A stretch of 64,000 nt of DNA from Wurfbainia villosa (taxonomy: Eukaryota > Streptophyta > Magnoliopsida > Zingiberales > Zingiberaceae), in assembly GCA_025175895.1 (NCBI GenBank), contig CM045991.1:88027174-88091173 (forward strand). The letters run 5' to 3'. Numbering within the stretch: position 1 is the stretch's first letter; every line of letters starts with the position of its first letter. The notes beneath the pieces were generated by a model. The model saw only the letters and a list, made by a program, of their open reading frames with translations, was not told the origin of the DNA and searched no databases. The position numbers and the translations under genes were made by a program. Below are positions 44,620 through 56,777 of the stretch, in pieces.

Positions 44620-47600
44620 TGGATGCCCCATCTTCTTCGTATCTTCTTATTGATTGTCATTCTATTTCCTCAAATACACTTGGGTATTGGATACGGGTGT
44701 GGCTCACATATATGTAATGACATACATGGGCTAAGGAATAGAAGAAGACTCGCCAAGGAGAGTCAAATTTACGTGTTGGGAATGGAGCAAAGGTTGCCGC
44801 TTCGCCATCTAATGTATTTGAAACTCCCTAGACTAGTCTTAGAATCGACAATTGCTTTTATGTTTCTTCGTTGATAAAGAACATCATTTCTATTTCTTGT
44901 TTAAATAGAAATGATTACCATTTGACGTTTAGTAATAATTGTTGTTATATAACTTTGAATGACATACTTTATGGAATCGAAACTTTGAGCAATGGTATTT
45001 ATACGCTGGACGATATCCAAAGGACATTTTCAATATCGGGCGAGCAACAAGCGTGCTTAAAAGGATAATCAATTAGACTTCTACATGTGGCATTGTCGTC
45101 TTAGCCATGGAAGCAAGAAATGCATGTTCGAATTACACTGATGTGGAATTCTGGAATCGTTTGAATTGGATTCATACGATACATGCAATCATGCTTAAAA
45201 GGCAAGATGACTAAGTTACCTTTACGGAAAAGGTGAACGAGTGGGAGAGTTGCTAGGTCTAATACATAATCGATGTATGTGGACCTATGTCAACTCAAGC
45301 TTTAGGAGGCTATAGCTACTTCATTACCTTCACCGATGATCACTCATGATTTGGGTATGTGTTCTTGATGAAACACAAGTCCAAGCCTTTGAAAGGTTCA
45401 AAGAATTCAGAATGAAGTAGAGAAACAACATGACAAGAGTATTAAAATACTGATCGGATCGAGGTGGTGAATACTTAAGTCAAGAGTTTCTTGATTATCT
45501 AAGAGACAATGGTATATTGTCTCAATGGACTCCGCCATATACACCACAAAGATAATGGTGTATCCGAGAGGCGAATCGACCTTGTTGGACATGGTCAGTC
45601 AATGATGAATCATGCAAATCTTCCCAAGTCCTTTTGGGGCTATGCACTTCGTGATTGTTTTACTTGTTAAATGTAATGCCAACCAAGGTAGTCTCTACTA
45701 CTCATGAGATATGGAATAGTAAGAAACCTCATGTATCTTACTTGAAGATATGGGGTTGTCCCGCTTATGTGAAGTGGATCAGACGTATAAATTGGATGCT
45801 AAGTCCGATAAATGTCTATTTATTGATACCCTAAGGAAACAAGGTTACCAATTCTATCATCCTGTGGAACAAAAGGTGTTTGTTTCAAGGCATGTGGTTT
45901 CTAGAGAAAGAGTTTCTCTTGCAAGAAAACAGTGGGAGTGTCGTCGAGCTTGAGGAGGCTCGAGAGACTCAAATAGACATTGATGAGATACCTGGTGAAG
46001 CACAACAGACGACAACTCATAGTGATGAGCAATCGGCTGGACCTATTGTAACACCACATCTTCGTAGATCTGGTAGAACACGCAATATTCCTGAGAGATA
46101 TGGATTTCGTAAGTGAATCGAACGACGTGTTACTCATTGATGATGAGGAGCCTACCAGCTTATGAAGAAGTGCCGACAAGTTCGAGAAAGGATAAGTGGC
46201 TTGATGCCATGAAGTCGAAATGGATTCCATGTATGAAAACCAAGTTTGGAACTTGGTCGACCCACCAAGGCATCAAGCCTATAGGGTACAAGTGGGTTTT
46301 CAAGAAGAAAACCGACATGGATGGTAATGTGATTACCTATAAGGCTAGATTAGTGGTGAAAGGATATCGTCAAAAACAAGGTGTTGATTATGACGAAACC
46401 TATTCACCTATAGCTATGCTTAAATCCATTCGGATGCTCCTGGCCATAGCGGCTCATTATGATTATGAGATATGGCAGATGGATGTGAAAACAACTTTCC
46501 TTAATGGAAACCTGCTCGAGGACGTGTATATGATACAACCGAGGGTTTCACATCCTGATAAAACCAAGGTATGCAAATTGCGACGGTCCATATATGGATT
46601 GAAGCAAGCATCCAGAGCGGAATATCCGCTTTGATGAGACAATCAAAAGTTTGATTTCTCACAAAATCCGACGAACCTTGTGTGTACAAGAAGGTTAGTG
46701 GGAGTGCAGTCGTGTTCCTAGTATTGTATGTCGATGACATATTACTTATAGGAGATAATGTTTCAATCTTACAGTTAGTTAAGATTTGGTTATCCAAGAC
46801 ATTCTCCATGAAAGACCTGGGAGAAGCAACCTACATCCTCGGGATTAAGATCTATAGAGATAGATCGAAACGGTTACTTGGTCTTCGCAGCTACATATAT
46901 AGACCGAGTGCTAAAGAGGTTTAGCATGTCGAAATCCAAAAAAGGTTTTCTACCCATCAGGCATGGATACACCTTTCGAAGTCTATGTGTCCGCGTAAGA
47001 CGAGAGGATTTGCATGAGTAAGATTCCCTATGCATCCGCAAATAGGATCTATCATGTATGCTATATTATGTACAAGGCCCGATGTATCGTATGCCCGAGT
47101 GTCACAAGTAGATATCACCGATCCAGAATGGATCATTGGGTGGTCATAAGACAATCCTAAGTACTTAAGAAGAACTAAGGATGTGTTCCTAATATATGGA
47201 GAAGGGAACATGGTGATACGCGTATACGGATGTCACCTTCCAGCATAAGGATGATTCCTGTGTCTCACCGATACGTGTTCACCTTGAATGAGGGCGCAGT
47301 GAGTTGGAAAAGTTCCAAACAAGACACTGTAGCGGATTCTACCACTGAGGCAGAATACATTGCAGCTTCGGAAGCAGCAAAGGAAGCGGTTTGGATCAAG
47401 AAGTTCATTTATTAACTTGGTGTGGTTCCAGCCATTATTGAAGCAATACCCGGCCCATCATGACAATAATGGAGCAATTACACAGGCAAAAGAGCAAAGG
47501 TCTCATCAACGATCCAAACATGTGCTTCGCCGCTATCATCTAATCAAAGAGATCATTAGTAGGAAGGAAATACAAATTGAGAAAATCCCCACTGAAAGGA

Positions 47601-47707
47601 ACTTAGCGGATCCTTTGACTAAGGCATTACCTCAAAGTAAGTTTGAGGGTCATGTTAGAGCTTATGGTATTGGATGCTATCGTGACTACAAGTCGGTAGT
47701 GTTCTAA
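44620..47707 (+). pseudogene. Element F pol remnant (protease to RNase H)
   Basis: Stops and shifts break the whole gene, but the order is clear. Protease-like remnants lie at 44640-44880, pre-integrase and integrase pieces at 44900-45740, and a connector at 45750-46110. Reverse transcriptase runs 46113-46924. It includes KARLVVKGYRQKQGVDYDETYSPIA broken by nothing obvious, the QMDVKTTFLNGNL block with catalytic Asp, and the LYVDDILLIG block near 46725. A small deletion near 46620-46680 shifts the frame. RNase H remains at 47280-47700 with STTEAEYIAASEA and ADPLTKALPQSKFEGHV. Copia gene order (integrase before reverse transcriptase) is evident. Confidence 0.88.
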
Positions 47708-47767
47708 TCATGTTTCGTGAACATGAGCCCAATGGGATTGTACTATGTCTATATTTAGCAATACGTC

Positions 47768-49804
47768 ACACACAACACACGCATGCTATTACAACAAGTG
47801 TAGACATAACCGTAAATTAAAATTTGCAATAAAAGGAAATTAAACTACGTTATACCTTCCGTATGACGTGTAGCGGGAACGGCATCAACCGGAACGATCC
47901 TCGTAAGAATCGTCTCTCTCCGTATCCACGCCGAGCTCCTCGGGATGACTTCGCTAAGTCACGAGCTTCGTCTTCGTACGGGTTACTAGCCTCGTGTTGA
48001 AGACGACGTGATCGAGAGATGATCACGATCCGAATCCAAATTCGGATCCAAAGCGAGTTCTCAAAACTCGCTTCTCCGGAGAGGTGTTCGTCAACCGTTT
48101 GACGAATCCTTCGTCCTCCACCTCAGAGGATTACCGGAGATCAAATCCCCGGTAAGTTAGCCGCTGTCGGGCACTAACCGTCGTCCAAGCGGCGCTCAGG
48201 CGAGAGGAGAAGCTGTCCAGAAAACTGGACAGCTTGGTGGAGAGTAGGCGCCGGCCAAAACAAGGAGAGAAAAAGCTCACCTTGATGCCGAACCTATAGG
48301 AGATCACGGAGGTCGCGGAGGTTCATCGGCTGAGCTTGGCGCCGGCAAGGGTCTTGGGCGCGACACAAAGCTGGCGGCGGCACTTTAGGGTTGGCGGGCG
48401 GCAACTTTTGGATTAGTTAGGGTTTAACAATCCCTTAAGCCCTCTTTTATAGAGAACTAATTCTCTTAATGGTTAATGGATCATATCCATAAAGCCCGTT
48501 AACCCGCTCCATTAAGATAAGTTAAAATAAACCAAACCATGATGGTTTATTTTAAGTTAAAACGAACGAACCAACCTTTGGTTCATTCGTTTAATATAAA
48601 CCAAACCCTTTGGTTTATTCTCATCCATTGGATTAGAACCAAACCATTTTGGTCCATCCATTATGTCTTCATAAGACACGGCCCATCCACGCTTCCATTG
48701 CGTGAAACAATTTCATGCTCGCTTTATGTTTGAGTCGACCAAACATAGTTTCTCTCGATGCGAGAATCCCATTCTCAAGCTCGTTTAAATCCTTTGGATT
48801 ACACTCGTTGTGCGTGTGACCAAATAGGTTCTCGGTTTATGTTGGCCGTCTATAATTAACCATTAATTATAGAGCGATCATGAGTGGCACCTAGTAGTAC
48901 ATCATGATCCCCAATTAAGAAAGATCAGCGGTTGATCGAACTATTTACGAAACCCTTGATGCTCGAATGAATCGTGCCCCATTCCCTTCACTCATCTTAT
49001 ACCCACTTGGTTCGGGACATGGTCTATTGTGTCGATCCCCACTAAGTGACTCGTCACACCTAGCCCAAGTATCATTTCCTCGTCCTGATTCTAGTTACTC
49101 CACATGTATCGAAGAGTACCTTACTCTAAACATGTAATGCTTTGGCAAAGACTTTAGTAACAATCCGACGAGAGGCCATGGGTATACATCTCCTCGCAAG
49201 GAGTGGTGAATCCTTTATAGGCTATTCAAACACCTTGATCACTTCGACTTATACCCAATCATCCGGGTCCACATCTCCTTAGAGATGTTTGCTTAAGATG
49301 TCAAAGCATAAGTCTCCATGATCAAGATGACTTGAATACCGCAAGTCGAAGGAACATCGCACTTAAGCCCGCGTAAGAACTTCATTGACATATCTATATA
49401 TCGAGAACCATATGAAGTCTTACGGTGGTCACTCAATGAACTAGTTACCATAACTAGCATCCACGATTAACTCGGACATCACTATGTCTCGGCCCGGTGA
49501 GAATCGGTGCTTGGATACACCGAGTATACCTCGTGCTAGTCTCAGCGAATTGATGGTGTCGATCCATCAATTCATCGACTAAGGATAATTAGATACATCA
49601 CAATTACACATGTAGAGATACTCACTAGTTGTGATCCAATCACAAATTCTCTCATCTTTGTGAATCGTATCGTGGACATTGATAAATGAGTTTAAGATCC
49701 AATCAAATACATAAAACATGTATACTCAAATAGTGAATCTTCATTTATCATATAAATGGTTCATACATAAGCGATTGCCTTAGGACATCTCATATATTAC
49801 TAAC
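47768..49804 (-). repeat. Element G 3' LTR (end truncated)
   Basis: It reads from about 49804 (TTAGTAATATATGAG, where TGTTAG has become AGTTAG) down to the GTGTTGTGTGTGA tract at 47768. Compared with F, roughly the last 90 bases are missing at the junction. A minus-strand TATAAAAG lies at 48444-48451. Confidence 0.85.
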
Positions 49805-49805
49805 T

Positions 49806-52800
49806 CACTTGGCCTAATGCCAATCGCTCGGTATCGATACCATAAGCACCAACATGACCCTCAAACTTACTTTGAGGTAATGCTTTAGTCAAAGGATCCG
49901 CTAAGTTCCTTCGATTAGGGAATTTTCTCGATTTGTATTTCGTTCCTCTTGATGATCTCTCACGATAAGATGATAGCGGTGAAAGCACATGTTTGGATCG
50001 TTGATGAGACCTTGGCTCTTTTTGTGCAATTGCTCCATTGTTATCGCGATGAGCGGTATTGCTTCAACAATGGCGGAATCACACCAAGTTCATGAAGCGA
50101 ACTTCTTGATCCAAACCGCTTCCTTTGCTGCTTGAAGCGCAATATATTACCTCGATGGTAGAATCCGCTCTGATCTCTTGTTTGGAACTTTTCCAACTCA
50201 CTGCGCCCCATTCAAGGTGAACACGTATCGGTGAGACACGGAATCATCCTTGCATGCGGAAGTGGCATATGTATACGCGTATCACCATGTCCCCTTCTCC
50301 ATATATTAGGAACACATCCTTAGTTCTTCTCAAGTACTTAAGGATCGTCTTAACAGCCGCCCAATGATCCATTCCTGGATCGGATTGGTATCTGCTCGTG
50401 ACACTCAGAGCGTACGATACATCGTGCCTCGTACATAACATAGCATACATGATAGATCCTATTGCGGATGCATAGGTAATCTTACTCATGCAAATCCTCT
50501 CGTCTTCTGTGCGCGGACACATAGACTTCGAAAGGTGTACCCCATGCCTGATGGGCAGATAACCTTTCTTGGATTCCGACATGCTAAACCTCTTTGCTTT
50601 TCGGTCTATATATGTAGCTGCGAAGACCAAGCAACCGTTTCGATCTATCTCTATAGATCTTAATCCCAAGGATGTAGGTTGCTTCTCCCAGGTCTTTCAT
50701 GGAGAATGTCTTGGATAACCAAACCTTAACTGACTGTAAGATTGACACATCATTTCCTATAAGTAATATGTCATCGACATACAATACTAGGAACACGACT
50801 GCACTCCCACTAACCTTCTTGTACACACAAGGTTCGTCTGGATTTTGTGAGAAATCAAACTTTTTGCTCGTCTCATCAAAACGGATATTCCAGCTCCTGG
50901 ATGCGTGCTTCAATCCATAAATGGACCGTCGCAATTTGCATACCTTGGTTTTATCAACCGATGTGAAACCCTCAGGCTGTATCATATACACGTCCTCGAG
51001 CAGGTTTCCATTAAGGAAAGCTGTTTTCACATCCATCGCCATATCTCATAATCATAATGAGCCGCTATGGCGAGGAGCATCGAATGGATTTAAGCATAGC
51101 TACAGCGAATAGGTTTCGTCATAATCAACACCTTGCTTTTGGCGATATCCTTTGCCACCAATCTAACCTTATAGGTAATCACATTACCATCCATGTCGGT
51201 TTTCTTCTTGAAAACCACTTGCACCCTATAGGCTTTATGCCTTGGTGGAGTCAACCAAGTTCAAACTTGGTTTTCGTACATGGAATCCATTTGACTTCAT
51301 GGCACCAAGCCACTTATCCCTTACGAACTTGTCGGCCTTCTTCATAAGCTGGTAGGCTCCTCATCATCAATGAGTAACCACGTCGTTCGATTCACGAGAA
51401 ATCCATATCTCGGGAATATTGCGTGTTCTACGGATCTCGAAGATGTGGTATTCTGATAAGTCCCAGTAGATTGCTCATCACTATGAGTTGTCATTTGTTG
51501 TGCTCACCAGGTATCTCATTAATGTCTATTTGAGTCTCTCGAGGCCTCCTCAAGCTCGGCGACACTCCCCCTTTGTTTTCTTGCAGAGAAACTCTTTCTC
51601 TAGAAACACGGCATGCCTTGAAACAAACACCTTTTGTTCCACGGGATGATAGAATTAGTAACCCCTTGTTTCCTTAGGGTATCCAATAAATAGACATTTA
51701 TCGGACTTAGCATCCAATTTATGCGTCTGATCACTTCACATAAGCGAGACAACCCCATATCTTCAAGTAAGATACATGAGGTTTCTTACCATTCCATATC
51801 TCATATGGAGTAGTTGAGACTACCTTAGTAGGCATTACATTTAACAAGTAAATGCTTGGTATGCGAAGTGCATAACCCCAAAGGACTTGGGAAGAGTTGC
51901 ATGATTCATCATTGACTGACCATGTCCAACAAGATCGATTCGCCTCTCGGATACACCATTATCTTTGTGGTGTATAGGCGGAGTCCATTGAGACAATATG
52001 CCATTGTCTCTTAGATAATCAGAAACTCTTGACTTAAGTATTCACCACCTCGATCCGATCAGTATTTTAATACTCTTGTCATGTTGTTTCTCTACTTCAT
52101 TTCTGAATTCTTTGAACCTTTCAAAGGCTTGGACTTGTGTTTCATCAGAACACATACCCAAAGCCGTAGTGATCATCGGTGAAGGTAATGAAGTAGCTAT
52201 AGCCTCCTAATGCTTGAGTTGACATAGGTCCACATACATCGGTATGTACTAAACCTAGTAACTCTCCCACTCGTTCACCTTTTCCGGTAAAAGGTAACTT
52301 AGTCATCTTGCCTTTTAAGCATGATTCGCATGTATCGTATGAATCCAATTCAAGCGATTCGAATTCCACATCGGTGTAATTCGGACATGCGTTTCTTGCT
52401 TATATGGCCAAGGCGACAATGCCACATATAGAGTCTATGTGATTATCCTTTCGAGCCGCAGCGTGTTGCTCGCCGATATTGAAAATGTCCTTTGAATCGT
52501 CCAGCGTATAAATGCCATTACTCAAAGTTCGGTTCCATAAAAGTCGCCATTAAGTTATATAACAACAATTGTTACTAAGCGTTAAATGGAAACCATTTCT
52601 ATTTAGCGAAATAGAAACAATGTTCTTTATTAGAAGAACATAATAGCAATTGTCGATTCCAAGACTAGTCCACTAGGGAGCTTGACAAATAAGTTCGATG
52701 GCGCCGCGTGACCTTTGCTCCATTGCCAACTCATAAATTTGACTCCCCTCGACAAGTCTTCTTCTATTCCTTAGCCCTGTATGTCATTACATATATGTGA

Positions 52801-52900
52801 GCTACACCCGATATCAATACCCAAGTGTCTAAGGAAATAGAATGACAATCAATACTTGAAGATACGAAGAGGATGGGGCATCGGATGCCTTCTTCTTCTT
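49806..52900 (-). pseudogene. Element G pol remnant
   Basis: On the minus strand, pre-integrase/integrase pieces lie at about 52370-52145 (CESCLKGKMTKLPF, VHTDVCGPMST). Reverse transcriptase runs at 51042-50584 (DVKTAFLNGNLLEDVYMIQP and LYVDDILLIG, so the YVDD motif is kept). Later reverse transcriptase and connection sequence lies at 50584-50244. The RNase H end is at 49988-49806 (NLADPLTKALPQSKFEGHV). Between them are stops and deletions. Decay is similar to or greater than in F, but several blocks differ, so G is not a simple copy of F. Confidence 0.85.
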
Positions 52901-52929
52901 CATGGACTCAAGATAAATCTTGCGATTTC

Positions 52930-53648
52930 TTAGCGGTGGCCTTCCTTGCCACATGATGGCAAGTGCCCTTTTCTATTTAGTTCGCCTTCTTTGCCTTTTC
53001 TTTCCTTTCTTACATTCTTTTGCCTTCCTCTTAGAACCTTTCTTTGAGAATCAACTATGAGAACCGCCTTCTCCTCATGCTTCGAAGGCTCCACGGTCTT
53101 GACATATTGAGGCTCGGGAATGGTGGATTCAATTTGTTCATCCGATAGTTCATCACAATTGCGAAACTCTTGAAGCGAACCAATGCTTAAGTCAATACTT
53201 AACTCATGATCCATCACAAAACCGAGGGTAGCTAGCCGCTGATGTACTGCTCATCTTTAGCACAAATGCATACAGCATTTAACCTTCTTGCATCTTCGTG
53301 GTGAAGAGGAGCCTAGAGACCTCGAACCTTTCTTGGATCTCGCTTGCTCATCGAACAACTCATGAAGATGGAAGACCATAGTGTTAGCATCCATATGCTC
53401 ATGCTGCTTCTGCAGCGCAGGTACCATCGCCGCTAGCATGATGCAACTCGCCACCGGACCGCCACATGCTTCGATAGACCAACATTTGTCTGAGTTGCAT
53501 CGCCCTTAGGAGCCAGAAGAGGCTCTTCAAGGACATATGCAAGCTTTTCCGCCTTGAGAACAATTCTCAGGTTTCTAAGCCAGTCCAGGAAGTTAGGCCC
53601 AGTCAGTTTGTTCGAATCCAAAATAGTGCACAAATTCAAAGACGTCAT
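52930..53648 (-). pseudogene. Element G gag remnant
   Basis: From ATG at 53648 the frame begins TSLNLCTILDSNKLTGPNFL and follows the same Gag domain as F. It is shifted near 53480. It continues in other frames through ASCIMLAAMVPALQKQHEHM (53454-53257) and a lysine/glutamate-rich part (53217-52930). The zinc knuckle is reduced to fragments near 52930. Confidence 0.8.
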
Positions 53649-53809
53649 GATCAATTTATCGACCTAGAAATACAAAACGAGCATATATGAGAAAATGATT
53701 TTAAAATGCATCAATATACATTTATAAATCCCATTCATTTTTCAATTTCAAAACCCCAAAATCACTTCGGAGATTGTAGGTCCATCTCCTGAATGGTTGA
53801 TATCCATCA

Positions 53810-54240
53810 TAGTTATGAACAACCTTGGAGAGAGTCCAACAAGCCATTCATAACTACGATTTTAGGTATCATCTATACCGATTGCATATCCCGATATGCA
53901 ACTATCACAATGTGCTATCAACTAATTGAATGTTCACACATACATCGGGTTGTTAACACATTAACAAGTATGCATCATATGCATAGCACCCAACTTCACC
54001 TCCTTTACATCGACTTGGAGAGAGTCCAACAAGCCGATGCTCTGTGTTAAAGCCAACCCATTAATCAAATAGTTTTAATATGGTTAGAGCGCATTCAACC
54101 AATTAGCCCAGCTTGGAGAGAGTCCAACAACCAAAGCTAACGATTGACCTCTGACTCTTACCATATTAGTATTAAACTATTCCATGGTTTGAACATATTC
54201 AGGTTCGAGCCGGGCTTGGAGAGAGTCCAACAACCCAAAC
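53810..54240 (-). other. Stem-loop array in the leader of G
   Basis: CTTGGAGAGAGTCCAAC, the reverse complement of the F motif, occurs at 53824, 54014, 54112 and 54215. Outer stems are mostly kept. In the copy nearest gag the outer stem pairs over 11 positions including G-T pairs, better than its F counterpart. One copy (54014) has lost a base beside the stem. Confidence 0.72.
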
Positions 54241-54478
54241 AAGAAACAGAACTCTGGTTCTAACCATATTAATGGAAGGTGTAGGCTTTAATATTGATTA
54301 AGGGTTTTTATGTCTCATCCTCTTTGCATGCAAATAACTATTATCTACATGGCATGGCATACATGGCATACATCTACATGTCACGACACGCATGGCATAA
54401 TGTTATGCATCTAATGCAATTACATGGCATACAATTATGTCATGTATATAATTTCCTTATATGTCATAACTATTGATG

Positions 54479-54696
54479 GAAATAAAATATGTTTAAGATT
54501 TGATTCTCCAAATCAAATCATAATTAAATTAGGAAACAAATTTCCAAATCTAATCACATATTTTATTCATGGAATTATTTGATTAAGGAAAATCTATTTA
54601 GGAAACCAATGTCCTAAATCATTAAAACTACTTATGGAAATAAAATATTTTAAGATTTGATTTCCCAAATCAAATCATGATTAAATTAGGACATGA
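54479..54696 (-). other. Cloverleaf-like repeats in the leader of G
   Basis: One complete copy of the F cloverleaf lies at about 54480-54575, with AAATAAAATATGT and ACATATTTTATT at its ends. A second copy begins at about 54639 and is cut at 54697 by the deletion that also removed the primer site. Confidence 0.6.
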
Positions 54697-56777
54697 GCAC
54701 AATGAAGCAATTAAAAATTAATAAATCTATATTTATTACAACACACACAACACACGCATGCTATTACAACAAGTGTAGACATAACCGTAAATTAAAATTT
54801 GCAATAAAAGGAAATTAAACTACGTTATACCTGATGACGCGGAACGCATCAACCGAACGATCCTCGTAAGAATCGCCTCTATCCGTGATCCACGCCGAGC
54901 CTCGATGACTTCGCTAAGTCACGAGCTTCCGCACGGTTACTAGCCTGTTGAAGACGACGTGATCGAGATGATCACGATCCGAATCCAAATTCGATCCAAA
55001 CGAAGTTCTCAAAACTCGCTTCTCCGAGAGGTGTTCACAACCGCTTGACCTAATCCTTCGCCCTCCACTCAGAGGATTACCGGAGATCAAATCGCAGTTA
55101 GCCGCTGTCGGAGCACTCAACCGGCCATCCAAACGACGCCCGACGAGGAGAAGCTGTCCAGAAAACTGGACAGCTTGGTGGAGGAGTAGGCGCCGCCAAA
55201 ACAAGGAGAGAAAGCTCACCTTGATGCCAACCTATGGAGATCACCGAGGGTCACGAGGTTCACCGCTGGAGCTTGACGCCGGCGGGTCTTGGACGGCACA
55301 AAGCTGGGCGGGTTTGGCGCCGACACTCCAAGGAGTGGGCGACAACTCAAGGGGGCTAGATTAGGTTTTTAGTTAGGTTTAAGCCCCATTTTTATAGAGA
55401 ACTAATTCTCTTAATGGTTAATGGATCATATCCATAAAGCCCGTTAACCCGCTCCATTAAGATAAGTAAAAATAAACCAAACCATGATGGTTTATTTTAA
55501 GTTAAAACGAACCGAACCAACTTTTGGTTCATTCGTTTAAAATAAACCAAACCCTTTGGTTTATTCTCCTCCATTGGATTAGAACCAAACCATTTTAGTC
55601 CATCCATTATGTCTTCATAAGACACAGCCCATCCACGCTTCCATTGCGACTGAAACGATTTCATGCTCGCTTTATGTTTGGTCCAACCAAACCTAGTTTC
55701 TCTCAGTCTGAGAATCCCATTCTCAAGCTCGTTTTAAATCCTTTGGATTACACTCGTTGTGCGTGTGACCAAATAGGTTCTCGGTTTATGTTGGCCGTCT
55801 ATAATTAACCATTAATTATAGAACGATCATGAGTGGCACCTAGTAGTACATCATGATCCCCAAATTAAAAAGATCAATGGTTGATCCGAACTATTTTAAA
55901 ACCCTTCAAGAGCTCGAATGAATCGTGCCCCATTCCTTCACTCATCTTATACCCACTTGGTTCAGACATGGTCTATTGTGTCAGCCCCACTAGGCCGACT
56001 CACGTCACACCTAGCCCAAGTATCATTTTCGTCTCTACGGATTCTAGTTACTCCACATGTATCAAGAAGTACCTTACTCTAAACATGTAATGCTTTGGCC
56101 AAAGACTTTAGTAACAATCCGACGAGAGGTCATGGGTATACATCTCCTCGCAAGGAGTGGTGAATCCTTTATAGGCTATTCAAACACCTTCGATCACTTC
56201 GACTTATACCCAATCATCCCGGGTCCACATCTCCTTAGAGATGTTTGCTTAAGATGTCAAAGCATACGTCTCCATGATCAAGATGACTTGAATACCGCAA
56301 GTCAAAGGAACATCGCACTTAAGCCACAGTAAGAACTTCATTGACATATCTATATATGCAGAGAACCATATGAAGTCTTACGGCTGGTCACTTCGATAAA
56401 CTAGTTACCATAACTAGCATCCACGATTAACTCCGGACATCACTATGTCTCCAGCCAGTGAGAATCAGCTGCTTAGATACACCAAGGAGTATACCTCGTG
56501 CTAGTCTCAACAGAATTGATGGTGTCCAGATCCATCAATTCATCGACTAGGGATAATTCCGATACATCACAATTACACATGTAGAGATACTCACTAGTTG
56601 TGATCCAATCACAAATTCTCTCATGCTGTGAATCGTATCGTGGACATTCAGTAAATGAGTTTAAGATCCAATCAAATACATAAAATATGTATACTCAAAT
56701 AGTGAATCTTCATTTATCATATAAATGGTTCATACATAAGGCGATTGCCTTAGGACATCTCTCATATATTACTAACA
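54697..56777 (-). repeat. Element G 5' LTR (3' end deleted)
   Basis: On the minus strand it begins TGTTAGTAATATATGAG at 56777. It runs parallel to F's LTR and is cut near its end at 54697, where leader sequence (CCTAATTTAATC) is joined directly. Confidence 0.85.

Larger units (their letters stand above)
40548..47767 (+). mobile_element. Element F: Ty1/copia retrotransposon lacking its 3' LTR
   Basis: It starts TGTTAGTAATATATGAG inside the integrase region of E. It has a 5' LTR (40548-42745), primer site, a 1.2 kb structured leader, gag and pol in broken frames up to 47707. Where the 3' LTR should begin, the sequence passes within about 60 bases into the end of an inverted LTR of the same family (element G). 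F and G are therefore tail-to-tail. The five bases left of F are TAGGC and no matching right duplication was found. Confidence 0.85.
47768..56777 (-). mobile_element. Element G: Ty1/copia retrotransposon, inverted, tail-to-tail with F
   Basis: On the minus strand the order is 5' LTR (56777-54697), leader, gag, pol and 3' LTR (49804-47768). It belongs to the F family, judged by LTR, leader structures and protein. The 3' LTR lacks its last part at the junction with F. The 5' LTR end and primer site are lost in a deletion at about 54697. The right flank CATAA does not match any left sequence, so an intact target duplication is not visible. Confidence 0.85.
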
